NCBI RefSeq assembly: GCF_003634935.1
Contig: NZ_RBXO01000001.1
Coordinates: 3,745,501 to 3,809,500 of the forward strand
Reading direction: 5' to 3'
DNA from: Saccharothrix australiensis
GTDB taxonomy: Bacteria; Actinomycetota; Actinomycetes; Mycobacteriales; Pseudonocardiaceae
Length of the DNA: 64,000 nt
Shown here: in pieces, positions 35,127-46,700 of the stretch
How the letters are laid out: each line of letters begins with the position of its first letter
Position numbering within the stretch: position 1 is the first letter of the stretch
Program-made: the position numbers and the translations under genes
Notes under the pieces: model-generated
Seen by the model: the letters and a program-made list of their open reading frames with translations, nothing else
Told to the model about the DNA's origin: nothing
Database searches by the model: none

Positions 35127-36911
35127 TTGTTCACGACGAGGCCCGAACTGGTTGGCACGCACGGCATGGTGGCCACGACGCACTGGCTCGGCTCGGCCAC
35201 CGCGATGGCCGTGCTGGAGAGCGGCGGCAACGCGTTCGACGCGGCGGTGGCCGCCGGGTTCGTGCTCCAGGTGGCCGAGCCCCACCTCAACGGCCCGGCC
35301 GGGCAGGTGCCGGTGCTGTTCGCGACGGCGGCCGACCGCGTGCCGAGGGTGCTCGACGGGCAGGGCGTCACGCCGGCCGCCGCGACCGCCGAGCGCTTCG
35401 CCGCGCTGGGGCTGCGCATCGTGCCCGGCACCGGCCTCCTGCCCGCGACCGTGCCCGGCGCGTGGGACGCGTGGCTGCTGCTCCTGCGCGACCACGGCAC
35501 GAAGACCCTGCGCGAGGTGCTGCACTTCGCCATCTCCTACGCCGAACGGGGCGTGCCGGTGACGCCGCGCCTGGCGAAGGTCGTCGACACGGTGGCCGAC
35601 ACCTTCCGCAGGCACTGGCCCACCTCGGCGGAGCAGTGGCTGTCCGGTGGTCGCGCGCCCGCCGTCGGCGCGCTGCTGCGGAACCCGGTGCTGGCAGGCA
35701 CGTGGCGGCAGCTGCTGGTGGTCGCCGAGGCCGTGCCCGGCCGCGAGGCGCAGATCGACGCGGCCAGGCGGGCCTGGTCGCAGGGGTTCGTGGCGGAGGA
35801 GATCGCGGCGTTCGCGCGGCAGCCCAGGCACGACGACACCGGCCGCGCGAACGCGGGCCTGCTCACCGCCGACGACATCGCCTCCTGGCAGGCGCGCTAC
35901 GAGGAGCCGCTGGTCACCGAATTCGGCGACGTCGGGCTGGTCAAGTGCGGCGGCTGGACCCAGGGGCCGGTGCTGGCGCAGCAGCTGCGGCTGCTGGAGG
36001 GCCTGCTGGACGACGAGTCCTATGTGGACGGCAAGCCGTCGGCGCGCCTGGTGCACCTGGTCGTCGAGTCGGCCAAGCTCGCGTTCGCCGACCGCGAGGC
36101 GTGGTACGGCGACTCCGGCGACGTGCCGCTGGACGACCTGCTGTCCCGCGAGTACGCGCGGTCCCGCCGCGCGCTGATCACCGACGAGGCCAACGGCGAG
36201 CTGCGGCCCGGCGCGCCCGGCGGGCGCACGCCCCGGCTGCCCCGGCTGGTCACCGACCACCCCGACGGCATACCGCGCGGCGCGGCGACGGGGGAGCCGA
36301 TCGTGCTGCCCAGCGGCGCGACGCGCGGCGACACCGTGCACATCAGCGTGGTCGACGCGGCCGGGAACATGGTCGCGGCCACCCCGTCGGGCGGCTGGCT
36401 CCAGTCCAGCCCGCTGATCCCGTCGCTGGGCTTCAGCCTCGACTCGCGGGCGCAGATGTGCTGGCTGGAGCAGGGCCTGCCGAACTCGCTGCGCCCCGGC
36501 GTGCGCCCGCGCACCACCCTGTCGCCCACGATGGTGCTGCGCGACGGCGAGCCGTCCCTGGCGTTCGGCACGCCCGGCGGCGACCAGCAGGACCAGTGGC
36601 AGCTGTGCTTCTGGCTGGCGCACACGGTCGGCGGGCTGAACCTCCAGGAGGCGGTCGACTCGCCGACGTGGCACTCGGCGTCGTTCCCCAGCTCCTTCGC
36701 GCCGCGGGCGTGGTCGCCCAACGAGCTGGTGGCCGAGTCCCGGCTCGGCGCGGACGTGCTGGGCGAGCTGCGCGAGCGCGGGCACCGGGTGGTGGACGCC
36801 GGGCCCTGGTCGCTCGGCGGGCTCAGCGCCGTGGCGAGGGACCGCGCGACGGGCGTCCTGCGGGCCGCGGCCAGCCCGCGCGCCATGCACGCCTACGCGG
36901 CCGGGCGCTGA
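35127..36911 (+). CDS. ggt: Gamma-glutamyltransferase, cytoplasmic type
   Basis: A 594-residue Ntn-hydrolase of the gamma-glutamyltranspeptidase family. It has GTHGMVATTHWLGSATAMAV and GGNAFDAAVAAGFVLQVAEP near the start. RGDTVHISVVDAAGNMVAAT (about residues 394-413) holds the Thr that becomes the new N-terminus after self-cleavage, and LGGLSAVARD closes the protein. The second Thr of the usual TTHxSVVD is Val. No signal peptide is seen, so it should act inside the cell. The TTG at 35127 has GTGGAG upstream. Inside this operon it may attach or remove a gamma-glutamyl group on the product or a precursor, a possible self-protection step; not proven. Confidence 0.85.
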   Translation: MFTTRPELVGTHGMVATTHWLGSATAMAVLESGGNAFDAAVAAGFVLQVAEPHLNGPAGQVPVLFATAADRVPRVLDGQGVTPAAATAERFAALGLRIVPGTGLLPATVPGAWDAWLLLLRDHGTKTLREVLHFAISYAERGVPVTPRLAKVVDTVADTFRRHWPTSAEQWLSGGRAPAVGALLRNPVLAGTWRQLLVVAEAVPGREAQIDAARRAWSQGFVAEEIAAFARQPRHDDTGRANAGLLTADDIASWQARYEEPLVTEFGDVGLVKCGGWTQGPVLAQQLRLLEGLLDDESYVDGKPSARLVHLVVESAKLAFADREAWYGDSGDVPLDDLLSREYARSRRALITDEANGELRPGAPGGRTPRLPRLVTDHPDGIPRGAATGEPIVLPSGATRGDTVHISVVDAAGNMVAATPSGGWLQSSPLIPSLGFSLDSRAQMCWLEQGLPNSLRPGVRPRTTLSPTMVLRDGEPSLAFGTPGGDQQDQWQLCFWLAHTVGGLNLQEAVDSPTWHSASFPSSFAPRAWSPNELVAESRLGADVLGELRERGHRVVDAGPWSLGGLSAVARDRATGVLRAAASPRAMHAYAAGR

Positions 36912-37267
36912 CCGCGGTCGCCACCCGGCGGTCGCCCGCGCGGCGACGCGGTCGGAGCCGGTCGCGGTCGGCGCGGTCGCACCGGGACGGTCGCCGGCGG
37001 CGCGGTCGGCACCGTCGTGGTCCGCACCGGCGTGGGGCAGCGGTTCGGGCAGCGGTGGACGCGGGGTCGCCGAGCGGCGGGGTGGCGAGACCGTACCGGG
37101 GCCGCCGGGAGGTGACCGCCGAGCGGGCCTCGGCCGGCGGTCGCGGAGCGGACAGGCTACCGGTCCGGCGCCCGCGCGGGAAGGCCGTGCACGGCGCGGC
37201 GGTGTGCAACCACGCCGCCGCGCCGGCTGTGGGCGCCGCCGCGCGCGCCGCTAAGGTTGGCCGCGCC
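36912..37267. other. 356-bp gap with stem-loop and half StrR box
   Basis: No gene seen. The left part is low-complexity CGGTCG-rich sequence. At 37193-37224 a stem-loop pairs GGCGCGGCG with CGCCGCGCC around a loop containing TGCAAC. GTGCAACCA (37204-37212) is one half of the cluster's StrR box, but the other half at the expected spacing is badly mutated. A separate promoter for the transporter-NRPS genes is likely here. Confidence 0.45.
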
Positions 37268-38965
37268 ATGAGAAGATTTCCCGGTGCAGAACCAGAATTA
37301 CGCACATTCCGATCTCCCGGCGCATACCTGTGGTGGTTAGCCCGCCACCTGCGCGTTCCCCTGCTCCTGTGCGTGGTCTACGGAGCCCTGTGCATGGTGG
37401 CGCAGGCCCTCGTGCCCGCCGCCGTCGGCCGCGCCGTGGACGAGGGCCTGCTCGGGCGGGACGCGGGCGCGCTGGTGGCGTGGGGCGCGATCCTGTTCGG
37501 CCTCGGCGTCGTGCAGGCGGTCACCAGCATCCTGCGCGACCGCTGCACCGTCACCAACCGGCTGGGCTCCTCCTTCCGCACCATGCAGGTGGTGACCGCC
37601 CAGGCGGCGCGCCTCGGGTCGAGCCTGGCGCGCCGGACCTCGACCGGCGAGGTCGTCAACGTCGGCGTCTCGGACGTCACCCACATCGGCGGCGCGTTCT
37701 CCACGGCGGGCCGCGGCGCGGGCGCGATCGCGTCGCTGTTCGTGGTCGCCACCGTGATGCTCGTGTCGTCGTGGCGGCTCGGCCTGGTGGTGCTCGTCGG
37801 CACGCCGGTGATGGTGTGGGCGGTCACCCGGCTGGTCCGCGCCCTGCACCGCCGCCAGCAGCACCAGCGCGACCTCCAGGGCGCGCTCACCGCCGAGTCC
37901 GTGGACATCGTCGGCGGCCTGCGCGTGCTGCGCGGCATCGGCGGCGAGGCGATGTTCTCCCGCCGCTACCGGGAAAGCTCGCAGCGGGTGCGCGCGGCCC
38001 GCGTCGAGGTGGCGAAGGTCGAGGCCGTGTTCGGCGCGGCCAAGGTGCTGCTGCCGGGCCTGCTCACCGTGGTGATCGTGTGGCTCGGCGCTCGGCTGGT
38101 GCTGGCCGGCGACCTGACGCCCGGCGACCTCGTCACCTTCTACGGCTACGCCGTGTTCCTGGTGTCGCCGCTGCGGTGGCTCACCACGACCGCCGAGTTC
38201 GCCACGCGCGGCCACGTCGCCGCGCGCCGCGTGACCGACTTCCTCGCCCTGGAACCGGACCGGGCGGCGGACCTGCCCGCGCCTCCCGAGCCCCTGGGCG
38301 GGCCGCTGGTCGACCCGGAGTCGGGGCTCACCGCCCGGCCCGGCGCGTTCACGGCCGTGGCCTGCGCCGCGACCGCCGAGGCCACCGCGCTCGCCGACCG
38401 CCTCGGCGGCTACGCCGGTTCGACGGCCACCTTCGGCGGCGTGCCGCTCGACCTGGTGCCCACGGCGCTGGCGCGGCGGCACATCCTCGTCGAGGGCCAC
38501 GACAGCAGGCTGTTCTCCGGCCCGCTCGGCGAGGGGCTGGACCCCGCCGACCGGGGGCGCGACGTGGTCGAGCGGGCCGTGGACACCGCGGGCGCGCGGG
38601 ACGTCGTGGAGGCGCTGCCGGACGGCCTGGACACCGTCGTCGCCGTCGCCGGCCGCGACTTCTCCGGCGGCCAGCGGCAGCGGCTCCGGCTGGCCCGCGC
38701 GCTGGCGTACGACCCGGACGTGCTGGTCCTGGTCGAGCCCACCAGCGCGGTGGACGCGCACACCGAGGCCCGCATCGCCCGGCGCCTGCGGGAACGGCGT
38801 GCCGGCCGCACCACCGTCGTCTTCACCACCAGCCCGGTCGTGCTCGCCCAGGCGGAGCACGTCGTGCACGTCGAGGACGGCCGGGTGTCCGCCGAGGGCG
38901 AGCACGCCCGGCTGCTGGCCAACCCCCGGTACCGCGGCCTCGTGGAAAGGGAGACCGCCGAATGA
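37268..38965 (+). CDS. ABC exporter half with degenerate Walker motifs
   Basis: A 565-residue type IV ABC half-transporter with six N-terminal membrane helices (about 25-310) and a C-terminal ATPase domain. The ATPase has an intact signature (RDFSGGQRQRLRLARALAYD, about residue 470) and D-loop, but no Walker A at all (the site reads FTAVACAATAEATALADR). Walker B has Val in place of the Mg-binding Asp (DVLVLVEPTSAVD). Alone it cannot bind ATP normally. Its partner, overlapping by 4 bp (ATGA), has the opposite set of defects, so the two form one heterodimeric exporter. It probably exports the peptide. Confidence 0.88.
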   Translation: MRRFPGAEPELRTFRSPGAYLWWLARHLRVPLLLCVVYGALCMVAQALVPAAVGRAVDEGLLGRDAGALVAWGAILFGLGVVQAVTSILRDRCTVTNRLGSSFRTMQVVTAQAARLGSSLARRTSTGEVVNVGVSDVTHIGGAFSTAGRGAGAIASLFVVATVMLVSSWRLGLVVLVGTPVMVWAVTRLVRALHRRQQHQRDLQGALTAESVDIVGGLRVLRGIGGEAMFSRRYRESSQRVRAARVEVAKVEAVFGAAKVLLPGLLTVVIVWLGARLVLAGDLTPGDLVTFYGYAVFLVSPLRWLTTTAEFATRGHVAARRVTDFLALEPDRAADLPAPPEPLGGPLVDPESGLTARPGAFTAVACAATAEATALADRLGGYAGSTATFGGVPLDLVPTALARRHILVEGHDSRLFSGPLGEGLDPADRGRDVVERAVDTAGARDVVEALPDGLDTVVAVAGRDFSGGQRQRLRLARALAYDPDVLVLVEPTSAVDAHTEARIARRLRERRAGRTTVVFTTSPVVLAQAEHVVHVEDGRVSAEGEHARLLANPRYRGLVERETAE

Positions 38966-40701
38966 CCACCCTGCCCGTCGCCTCCGCCCGTGCCGTGCGC
39001 GCCCACGCCCGGCGGCTGGTCCTGCGCCACCCCGGCGCGCTCGCGGGCGCGGTGGGGCTGCACGCCCTCGCCGCGCTGTCCGGGCTGGTCTCGCCGTGGC
39101 TGCTCGGCAACCTCGTCGAGGACGTCGGCCGCGGCCTGGACAACGTCGAGCGCACCATCCTGTTCATCCTGCTGTTCGTCGTGCTCCAGGCGGTGCTGCT
39201 GCAACTGGCCACCTACCGGTCCGCGACGCTGGGCGAGCGGGTCCTGGCCGACCTGCGCGAGGACTTCGTCGACCGCGTCCTCGCGCTGCCGCCCACCACC
39301 GTGGAACGGGCGGGCACCGGCGACCTGGTCACCCGGATGACGCGGGACGTCGACGCGCTGTCGGTCGCGGCGCGTTCCGCCGTGCCGGACATGCTGATCG
39401 GCGCGACCACCGTCGTCATCGCGCTGGGCGCGCTGGTGCTGGTGGACCCGCTGGTGGCGTTCCCGTGCCTGGTGGCCGTGCCGTCGCTGTGGCTGGCCGC
39501 CCGCTGGTACTACCGCCGCGCCCGCGCCGGCTACCTGCGGCAGAACGCCACCTACGCCGACCTCACCGAGGGGCTGGCGGAGACCGTGGAGGGCGCGCGC
39601 ACGGTCGAGGCGCTGCGCCTGGGCCCGCGGCGCGTGGCGCGCGTGCGGCACGACATCGAGGTGGCGTACGCCGCCGAGCGCCACACGCTGTGGCTGCGCA
39701 CCGTCTACCTGCCCATCGCGGACGTCTCGTTCGTGCTGCCCGTCGTGGCGACCCTCGTGGTCGGCGGCCTGTTCTACCTCAACGGGTGGACGACGCTGGC
39801 CGCCGTCACCGCGGCGACGCTGTACGTCCAGCAGATCATCCCGCCGCTGGACACGCTCCTGGCGCGGCTGGAGGACCTCCAGGTCGGCGGCGCGGCGCTG
39901 GCCAGGGTGCTCGGCGTGGCCGACGCGGCCGAACCGGGCCCGCGCGGCGAGCCGGCGCGGCCCGCCGGGGCCGACCTCGCGGTCCGCGGCGTCTCCTTCG
40001 CCTACCGGCCGGGGCACGACGTGCTGCACGACGTGCACCTGGAGGTGGCGCGCGGCGAGCGGCTGGCGATCGTCGGCGCGTCCGGCGCGGGCAAGACCAC
40101 GCTGGGCAGGCTGATGGCCGGCCTGGAACGGCCCCGCACCGGGACGGTCGTCCTGGGCGGCGTGGACATCGCCGAGGTGCCCCGCGCCGAGCTGCGCCGC
40201 CACGTCGCGCTGGTGACCCAGGAGCACCACGTGTTCCGGGGGACGCTGGCCGACAACCTCCGCATCGCGGACCCGGACGCCTCCGACGAGGCGCTGGTGG
40301 CCGCGCTGCGCGCCGTGGACGCCTGGGAGTGGGCCGAACCGCTCGGCCTGGGCGCGGAACTCGGCGGCACGGCCGTCGCGCTGTCGCCCGCGCAGGCCCA
40401 GCAGCTCTCGCTGGCCCGGCTGGTCGTCGCCGACCCGCACACGCTCATCCTCGACGAGGCCACGTCGCTGTTGGACCCGAAGGCCGCCCGGCATCTTGAA
40501 CGGTCGTTGGCTGCCGTCCTGGAAGGCCGTACGGTGATCGCCATCGCCCACAGGCTCCTGACGGCGCACGACGCGGACCGCGTCGTCGTCATGGACGGAG
40601 GGCGGATCACCGAGATCGGCCCGCACGACGAGCTGGTGGCGGGCGGTGGGGCCTACGCCGCCCTGTGGGAGTCCTGGCACGGTCGCTCCGCCCCGGTCTG
40701 A
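38962..40701 (+). CDS. ABC exporter half with intact Walker motifs and degenerate signature
   Basis: A 579-residue partner of the preceding half-transporter. It has six membrane helices followed by an ATPase with normal Walker A ([11 protein letters not shown], about residue 373), Q-loop (TQEHHV), Walker B ([12 protein letters not shown]) and His switch (IAHRLL). The signature is [13 protein letters not shown] instead of LSGGQ. With the partner's FSGGQ this leaves exactly one complete ATP site per heterodimer. The ATG overlaps the upstream stop. The NRPS starts 89 bp downstream in the same direction, so transport and synthesis are co-expressed. Confidence 0.9.
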   Translation: MTTLPVASARAVRAHARRLVLRHPGALAGAVGLHALAALSGLVSPWLLGNLVEDVGRGLDNVERTILFILLFVVLQAVLLQLATYRSATLGERVLADLREDFVDRVLALPPTTVERAGTGDLVTRMTRDVDALSVAARSAVPDMLIGATTVVIALGALVLVDPLVAFPCLVAVPSLWLAARWYYRRARAGYLRQNATYADLTEGLAETVEGARTVEALRLGPRRVARVRHDIEVAYAAERHTLWLRTVYLPIADVSFVLPVVATLVVGGLFYLNGWTTLAAVTAATLYVQQIIPPLDTLLARLEDLQVGGAALARVLGVADAAEPGPRGEPARPAGADLAVRGVSFAYRPGHDVLHDVHLEVARGERLAIVGASGAGKTTLGRLMAGLERPRTGTVVLGGVDIAEVPRAELRRHVALVTQEHHVFRGTLADNLRIADPDASDEALVAALRAVDAWEWAEPLGLGAELGGTAVALSPAQAQQLSLARLVVADPHTLILDEATSLLDPKAARHLERSLAAVLEGRTVIAIAHRLLTAHDADRVVVMDGGRITEIGPHDELVAGGGAYAALWESWHGRSAPV

Positions 40702-40790
40702 CCCCCGGTTCCGCTCGTGCGGGCCGCGTGCCCGGCGGACGACCGGGCCCCGCCGGCCGCGTGTCCGCCAGAACACGGGAGGAACCAGTC

Positions 40791-43700
40791 GTGCACGAGA
40801 ACGGACCGACCCCTCCGGTCGGCGCGCCGCGGACCCAGGCACCCGACGACGTGGCGACCCGGTTCGCCGCGCGTGCCGGGTCCGCGCCGTCGGCGGTCGC
40901 GCTGCGCTTCGGCGAGCACGTGATGACCTACGGCGAGCTGGACGCCGCGGCGAACCGGCTCGCCCACCGGCTGCGCGCCCTCGGCGTGGCGGCGGAGGTC
41001 GTGGTGGGCGTGTCGATGGCACGGGGTTTCGGCACGCCGGTCGCGCTGCTGGCGGTGGCCAAGGCGGGCGGCGTCTACCTGCCGGTGGACGCCCGCCTGC
41101 CCGCGATCCGGCTCAAGCAGCTGGTGGCCACCGCGGAGCCGCTGCTGCTGCTCACCGAGTCCGCGGTGGCCGACGACCTGCCCGACCTCGGCGTGCCGCT
41201 GGTGCACGTCGACCGGGAGGACCTCGCCGCGCTGCCCGGCACGCCGCCGGAGCGCCGCGCGACACCGGAGAACCTCGCCTACATCGTCTTCACGTCCGGT
41301 TCCACCGGTGTGCCCAAGGGCATCGAGCTGGCCGGTCGCACGCTCACCCACCTCGCCGACTGGAGCCTCGCGGCGAACCCCGACACCGCGCGGTGCGCGC
41401 AGCTCGCGCCGCTCGGGTTCGACGTGTCGGTGCAGGAGATGGTGGTGACGCTGCTCGCCGGGCGCACCCTGGTCCTGCTCGACGACGAGCTGCGGCGCGA
41501 CCCGGCCGCGCTGCTGCGCGAGCTGGCCCGCCACGAGGTGGACACCGTGCACCTGCCGCCCGCGGTGCTGGTGGGTCTCGCGCAGGCGTGGGAGCGCGAC
41601 CCCGTGCGGCTGTCGCTGCGCGCCGTCTACACGGCGGGCGAGGCGCTGCACGTGACGCCGGAGGTGCGCCGGTTCCTGGCCGCGCACCCCGGCGTGCTGT
41701 TGCAGAACGAGTGGGGCATGTCGGAGGCGCAGGTCGTCACGACGTGGCCGCTGACCGGTCGGCCCGACGACTGGCCCGCGCACCCGCCGATCGGCCGGAC
41801 CGTCGCGGGCGCGGGCCTGTACCTGCTCGACCACCGGCTCGCGCCGGTGCCGCCGGGTGGGCTGGGGGAGCTGTACGTCGCCGGGCCGGGCGTGGCGCGC
41901 GGCTACCGGGCCCGGCCGGACCTGACGGCGGCGCGGTTCGTCGCCGACCCGTTCGCGGCCGAGCCCGGCGCGCGGATGTTCCGCACCGGCGACCTCGGGC
42001 GGGTCCGCCCGGACGGCGTGTTCGAGTTCGCCGGCCGGGCGGACCGGCAGCTGAACGTGCGCGGGCACCGCGTGGAGCCGGGCGAGGTGGAGGCCGTCCT
42101 GGCCGAGCACCCGGAGGTGCGCGGCGCGGTGGTGGTGGCCGACGGGTCGACCGGGCAGCCGCGCCTGGTGGCCTACGTGGTGACCGACGGCGGCGTCGCG
42201 CCGCGCGGCCTGCGGGAGCACGTGGCCGCCCGGCTGCCCGCCCACATGGCGCCGGCGGCGTTCGTGGCGCTGGAGTCGTTCCCGCTCAACGGCAACGGCA
42301 AGGTCGACCAGGCCGCGCTGCCCGCACCGCCCGCGCAGGCGCCGCGCCGCGCGCCGGCGACGCGGCGGGAGGAGGTGCTGTGCGCGTTGTTCGCCGAGGT
42401 GCTCGGCACGCCGGAGATCGGCCCGGACGACGACTTCCTGCTGCTGGGCGGCCACTCGCTGCTCGCGGCGAAGCTGCTGTCGCGGGTGCGGACCGAGTTG
42501 GGCGTGGCGCTGCCGGTGCGCGCGCTGTTCGACGCGCCCACCCCGGCCCGGCTCGCGACGCTGCTGGCCGACGGCGACCGGACCACGCCGGCGCTGCGCG
42601 CGGGCGCGCGGCCCGAGGTGCTGCCGGTGTCGTTCGCGCAGCGGCGCTTCCTGTACGTCCACGAGCTGGACGGGCCCAGCCCCACTTACAACGTCCGGGT
42701 GTCGCTGGACCTGACCGGCATCCCCGACGAGCCCGCGCTGCGGCGGGCGCTGCACGACGTGGTGGCGCGCCACGAGCCGCTGCGGACGGTGTTCCCGCGC
42801 ACGTCCTGGGAACCGCACCAGGAGATCCTCGACCCGCCCGACCCGGCGGAGCTGCTGACCACCGCGGACACCGACGCGGACGGCCTGGCGGGCCACGTGG
42901 CCGCCGCGTCCGGGCACTGCTTCGACCTGCGCGCCGAACGGCCGCTGCGCGCCTGGCTGTTCCGGCTCGCGCCCACGCGCCACGTGCTGCTGCTCGTGGT
43001 GCACCACATCGCGATGGACGGCTGGTCGGTGCCCGCGCTGGTCGGCGACCTGTCCCGCGCCTACGCGGCGCGGCGCGCGGGCCGCGCGCCGGACTGGTCG
43101 CCGCCCGCCGTGCAGTACGCGGACTTCGCCGTGTGGCAGCGCGGGCTGCCCGACGAGGAGCGCGACCCCGACGGGCTGTTCGGCAGGCAGGCCGCGCACT
43201 GGCGCGCGGCGCTGGCCGGGCTGCCCGAGGCGGTGCCGCTGCCGCTGGACCGCCCGCGCCCGCGCGTGCGCGCCGGCACGGCCGAGGCCACCCCGGTGGA
43301 GGTCGACGCGGACACGCACCGCCTGGTGGTCGAGCTGGCGCGGCGGACCGACACCACGGTGTTCATGGTGCTGCACGCCGCCCTGGCGGCGCTGCTGTCC
43401 CGGTTGGGCGCGGGCGCGGACGTCCCGATCGGCGTGCCGGTCGCGGGTCGGCACGACGACGCGCTCACCGACGTGGTCGGCTGCTTCGTCAACACGCTGG
43501 TGCTGCGGACCGACCTGTCCGGCGACCCGACGACGCGCGAGCTGGTGCGGCGGGTCCGCGAGGTCGACCTCGCCGCCTACGCCAACCAGGACCTGCCGTT
43601 CGAACGGGTGGTGGACCTGGTGAACCCGACCCGCACGGTGGCGCACCACCCGCTGTACCAGGTGATGCTGGCCTTCAACAACAACGTCGAGGTGCGCCCG

Positions 43701-46700
43701 GAACTGCCCTGCCTCGACGCGGTCACCGAGGTGCGCATCGGCAGCGCCCAAGCCGACCTGGTGTTCGACCTGCGTGAGCGCCGCGGGCCCGACGGCGCGC
43801 CCGCGGGCGTGCACGGGGTGGTCGAGTTCGCCACCGACGTGCTCGACCGCGCCACGGCCGAGACCCTCGCGCGGCGCTTCGCCCACCTGCTGCGCGCGCT
43901 CGTCACCGCGCCCGACGAGCCCGTCGGCCGTGCCGAGCTGCTGCTGCCCGGCGAGCGGGAGGCGATCGCCGCCCTCGGCGAGGGCGAGCCGGTACCGGTG
44001 GCCGACCCGCCGCTGCCGGTGCTGCTGCGGCGGCAGGCGGCCCGCACCCCGGACCGGACGGCGCTGGTGCACCGGGACGGGACGCTCACCTACGCCGAGC
44101 TGGACGCCCTGGTCGAGCGGGTCGCCCGCGCGCTGCGCGACCGGGGCGTCGGACCCGAATCGGTGGTGGCGGTGCGGCTGCCCAGGTCGGCGGAGCTGGT
44201 GGTGGTGCTGCACGCCGTGCAGCGGGCCGGCGCGGCGTACCTGCCGGTGGAGCCGGACCTGCCGCCGCGGCGTGCGGCGCACGTGCTCGACACCGCGCGG
44301 CCGGCCGCGGTCGTCACCGAGGACGACCTGCCCGCCCTGCTGGCGGAGCGCCCGCCCGGCGACCCGCTGCCCGACCCGGACCCCGACTCCGCCGCGTACG
44401 TGATCCACACCTCCGGCTCGACCGGGCGGCCCAAGGGCGTCGTCGTCACGCACCGGGCGCTGACCAACCGGATCGCGTGGATGGCGCACGCCTACCCGCT
44501 CGCCGACGACGACCGGGTGCTGCAGAAGACGCCCGCCGGGTTCGACGTGTCGGTGTGGGAGTTCTGCTGGCCGCTCAGCCGGGGCGCGACGCTGGTCGTG
44601 GCGCCGCCGGAGGCGCACCGCGACCCGCGCCGGCTGGCGGAGCTGATCCGCGCCGAGCGGGTGACGACCGCGCACTTCGTGCCGTCGATGCTGCGGGTGT
44701 TCCTGGCCGAGCCCGCGGCGGCCGGCTGCGCCTCGCTGCGCCGGGTGATCAGCAGCGGCGAGGAGCTGACGGCCGAGGACCGCGACGCGTTCCACCGGGT
44801 GCTGCGCGCGGAGCTGCACAACCTCTACGGGCCGACGGAGGCCACGGTGGACGTCACGGCCGCGCCGGTGCCGCCGGGCGCGCCCGTCACGATCGGCCGT
44901 CCCGTGTGGAACACGCGGGTGCGCGTCCTGGACGACCGGCTCGCGCCCGTGCCGCCCGGCGTGGTGGGCGAGCTGTACCTCGGCGGCGTGCAGCTGGCGC
45001 GCGGCTACGCGGGCCAGTCGGCGCTGACCGCCGAGCGGTTCGTCGCCGACCCGCACGGCCCGGCGGGCGCACGCCTGTACCGCACCGGCGACCTCGCGCG
45101 GTGGCGGCCCGACGGCGCGCTGGACTACCTCGGCCGGCGCGACGACCAGGTGAAGGTCCGCGGCGTGCGGATCGAGCCGGGCGAGGTGGCGGCGGCGCTC
45201 GCCGAGCACCCGGCGGTCGCGCGGGCCGTCGTGGTCCTGCGGACCGACCTGCCCGGCGGCGCGGGCCTGGTGGGCTACCTGGTGCCCGACCGGCGCGCGG
45301 CGGGCCCGGTGGCCGAGCTGCGGGCGATGGAGCGCGAGGGCGTGCTCGCGCCCGACGCGTGGCACGCCCTGCCCGGCGGCGGCGCGGTGGTCGCGCCCAG
45401 CCGGGGCGAGGCGCTGTTCCTGCACCGGGAGATCACCGAGGGCGACTACGCGGGCCCGGAGGTGGTGCTGCCCGACGGCGCGGTGGTGTTCGACGTCGGC
45501 GCGCACGTCGGCACGTTCACGCTGGCCGTGGCGCGGCGGTGCGCGGGCGCGCGGGTCTTCGCGTTCGAGCCGATCCCCGAGCTGGCCGCGATGGCGCGGC
45601 TGAACTTCCGGCTGCACGGCGTCGACGCCACGCTGGTCGAGTGCGGCCTCGCCGACCGCGCGGGCACCGCGTCGTTCACGCACTACCCGGACCTGTCGAT
45701 CATGTCCGGCCGGTACGCCGACCCCGACGAGGACCGCGCGGTGGTCGAGGCGTACGTGCGGGCGGAGGCGGCGGACGAGCCGGACGCCGACCGGCTCGTG
45801 GCGGCGGTGCTGGCCGACCGGCTGCGCGCGCGGGTCGTGGAACGGCCGCTGCGCACCGTCTCCGACGTGGTGCGCGAGCACGGCGTCACCCGGATCGACC
45901 TGCTCAAGGTCGACGTGGAGAAGAGCGAGGCGGAGGTCCTGGCGGGCGTCGAGGACGAGCACTGGCCGCTGATCGGGCAGGTCGTCGTGGAGGTGCACGA
46001 CCGCGACGGCCGGCTGGAGCGGATCACGGCCGACCTGGCGGCGCGGGGCTTCGCGGTGCGCGCGGCCGTGCAGCCGATGCTGGCGGGCACCGACCTGGTG
46101 CAGGTGACGGCCGTGCGGCCGGACCTGGGCCTGCGGCCGGGCACGGCCGCGCCGCACCGCTACGCCGACCCCGGCGCGCTGGCCGCCGACGTCCGGGCGC
46201 ACGCCGCGGACGTGCTGCCCGAGCACCTGGTGCCCGCCGCGCTGGTCGTGCTGGACGAGGTGCCGCACACGCCGAGCGGCAAGCTCGACCGGGCGGCGCT
46301 GCCGCGACCGGTGTTCACCGCGTCGACCGGGCGCGCGCCGACCGCCGCCGAGGAGGTGGTGTGCGCGGTGTACGCCGAGGTGCTGGGGCTGCCCGCGGTC
46401 GGGGTGGACGACAACTTCTTCGCCCTCGGCGGGCACTCGCTGCTCGGCGTGCGGCTGGTGTGGCGGCTCCAGGAGGAACTGGGCTGCCGGCTGTCCCCGC
46501 GCGACCTGATCGAGGCGCCGACGCCCGCCCTGCTCCGGGCCCGCGTGGACGCCGGCCGCTCGTCGGGCGCGCTGGGCACGGTGCTGCCGCTGCGCGCGGA
46601 GGGCGCGAAGCCGCCGCTGTTCTGCGTGCACCCGGTCACCGGCGCGGGCTGGTGCTACGCCGGGCTGGTCCGCCACGTGGCGAGCGGCGTGCCGATCTAC

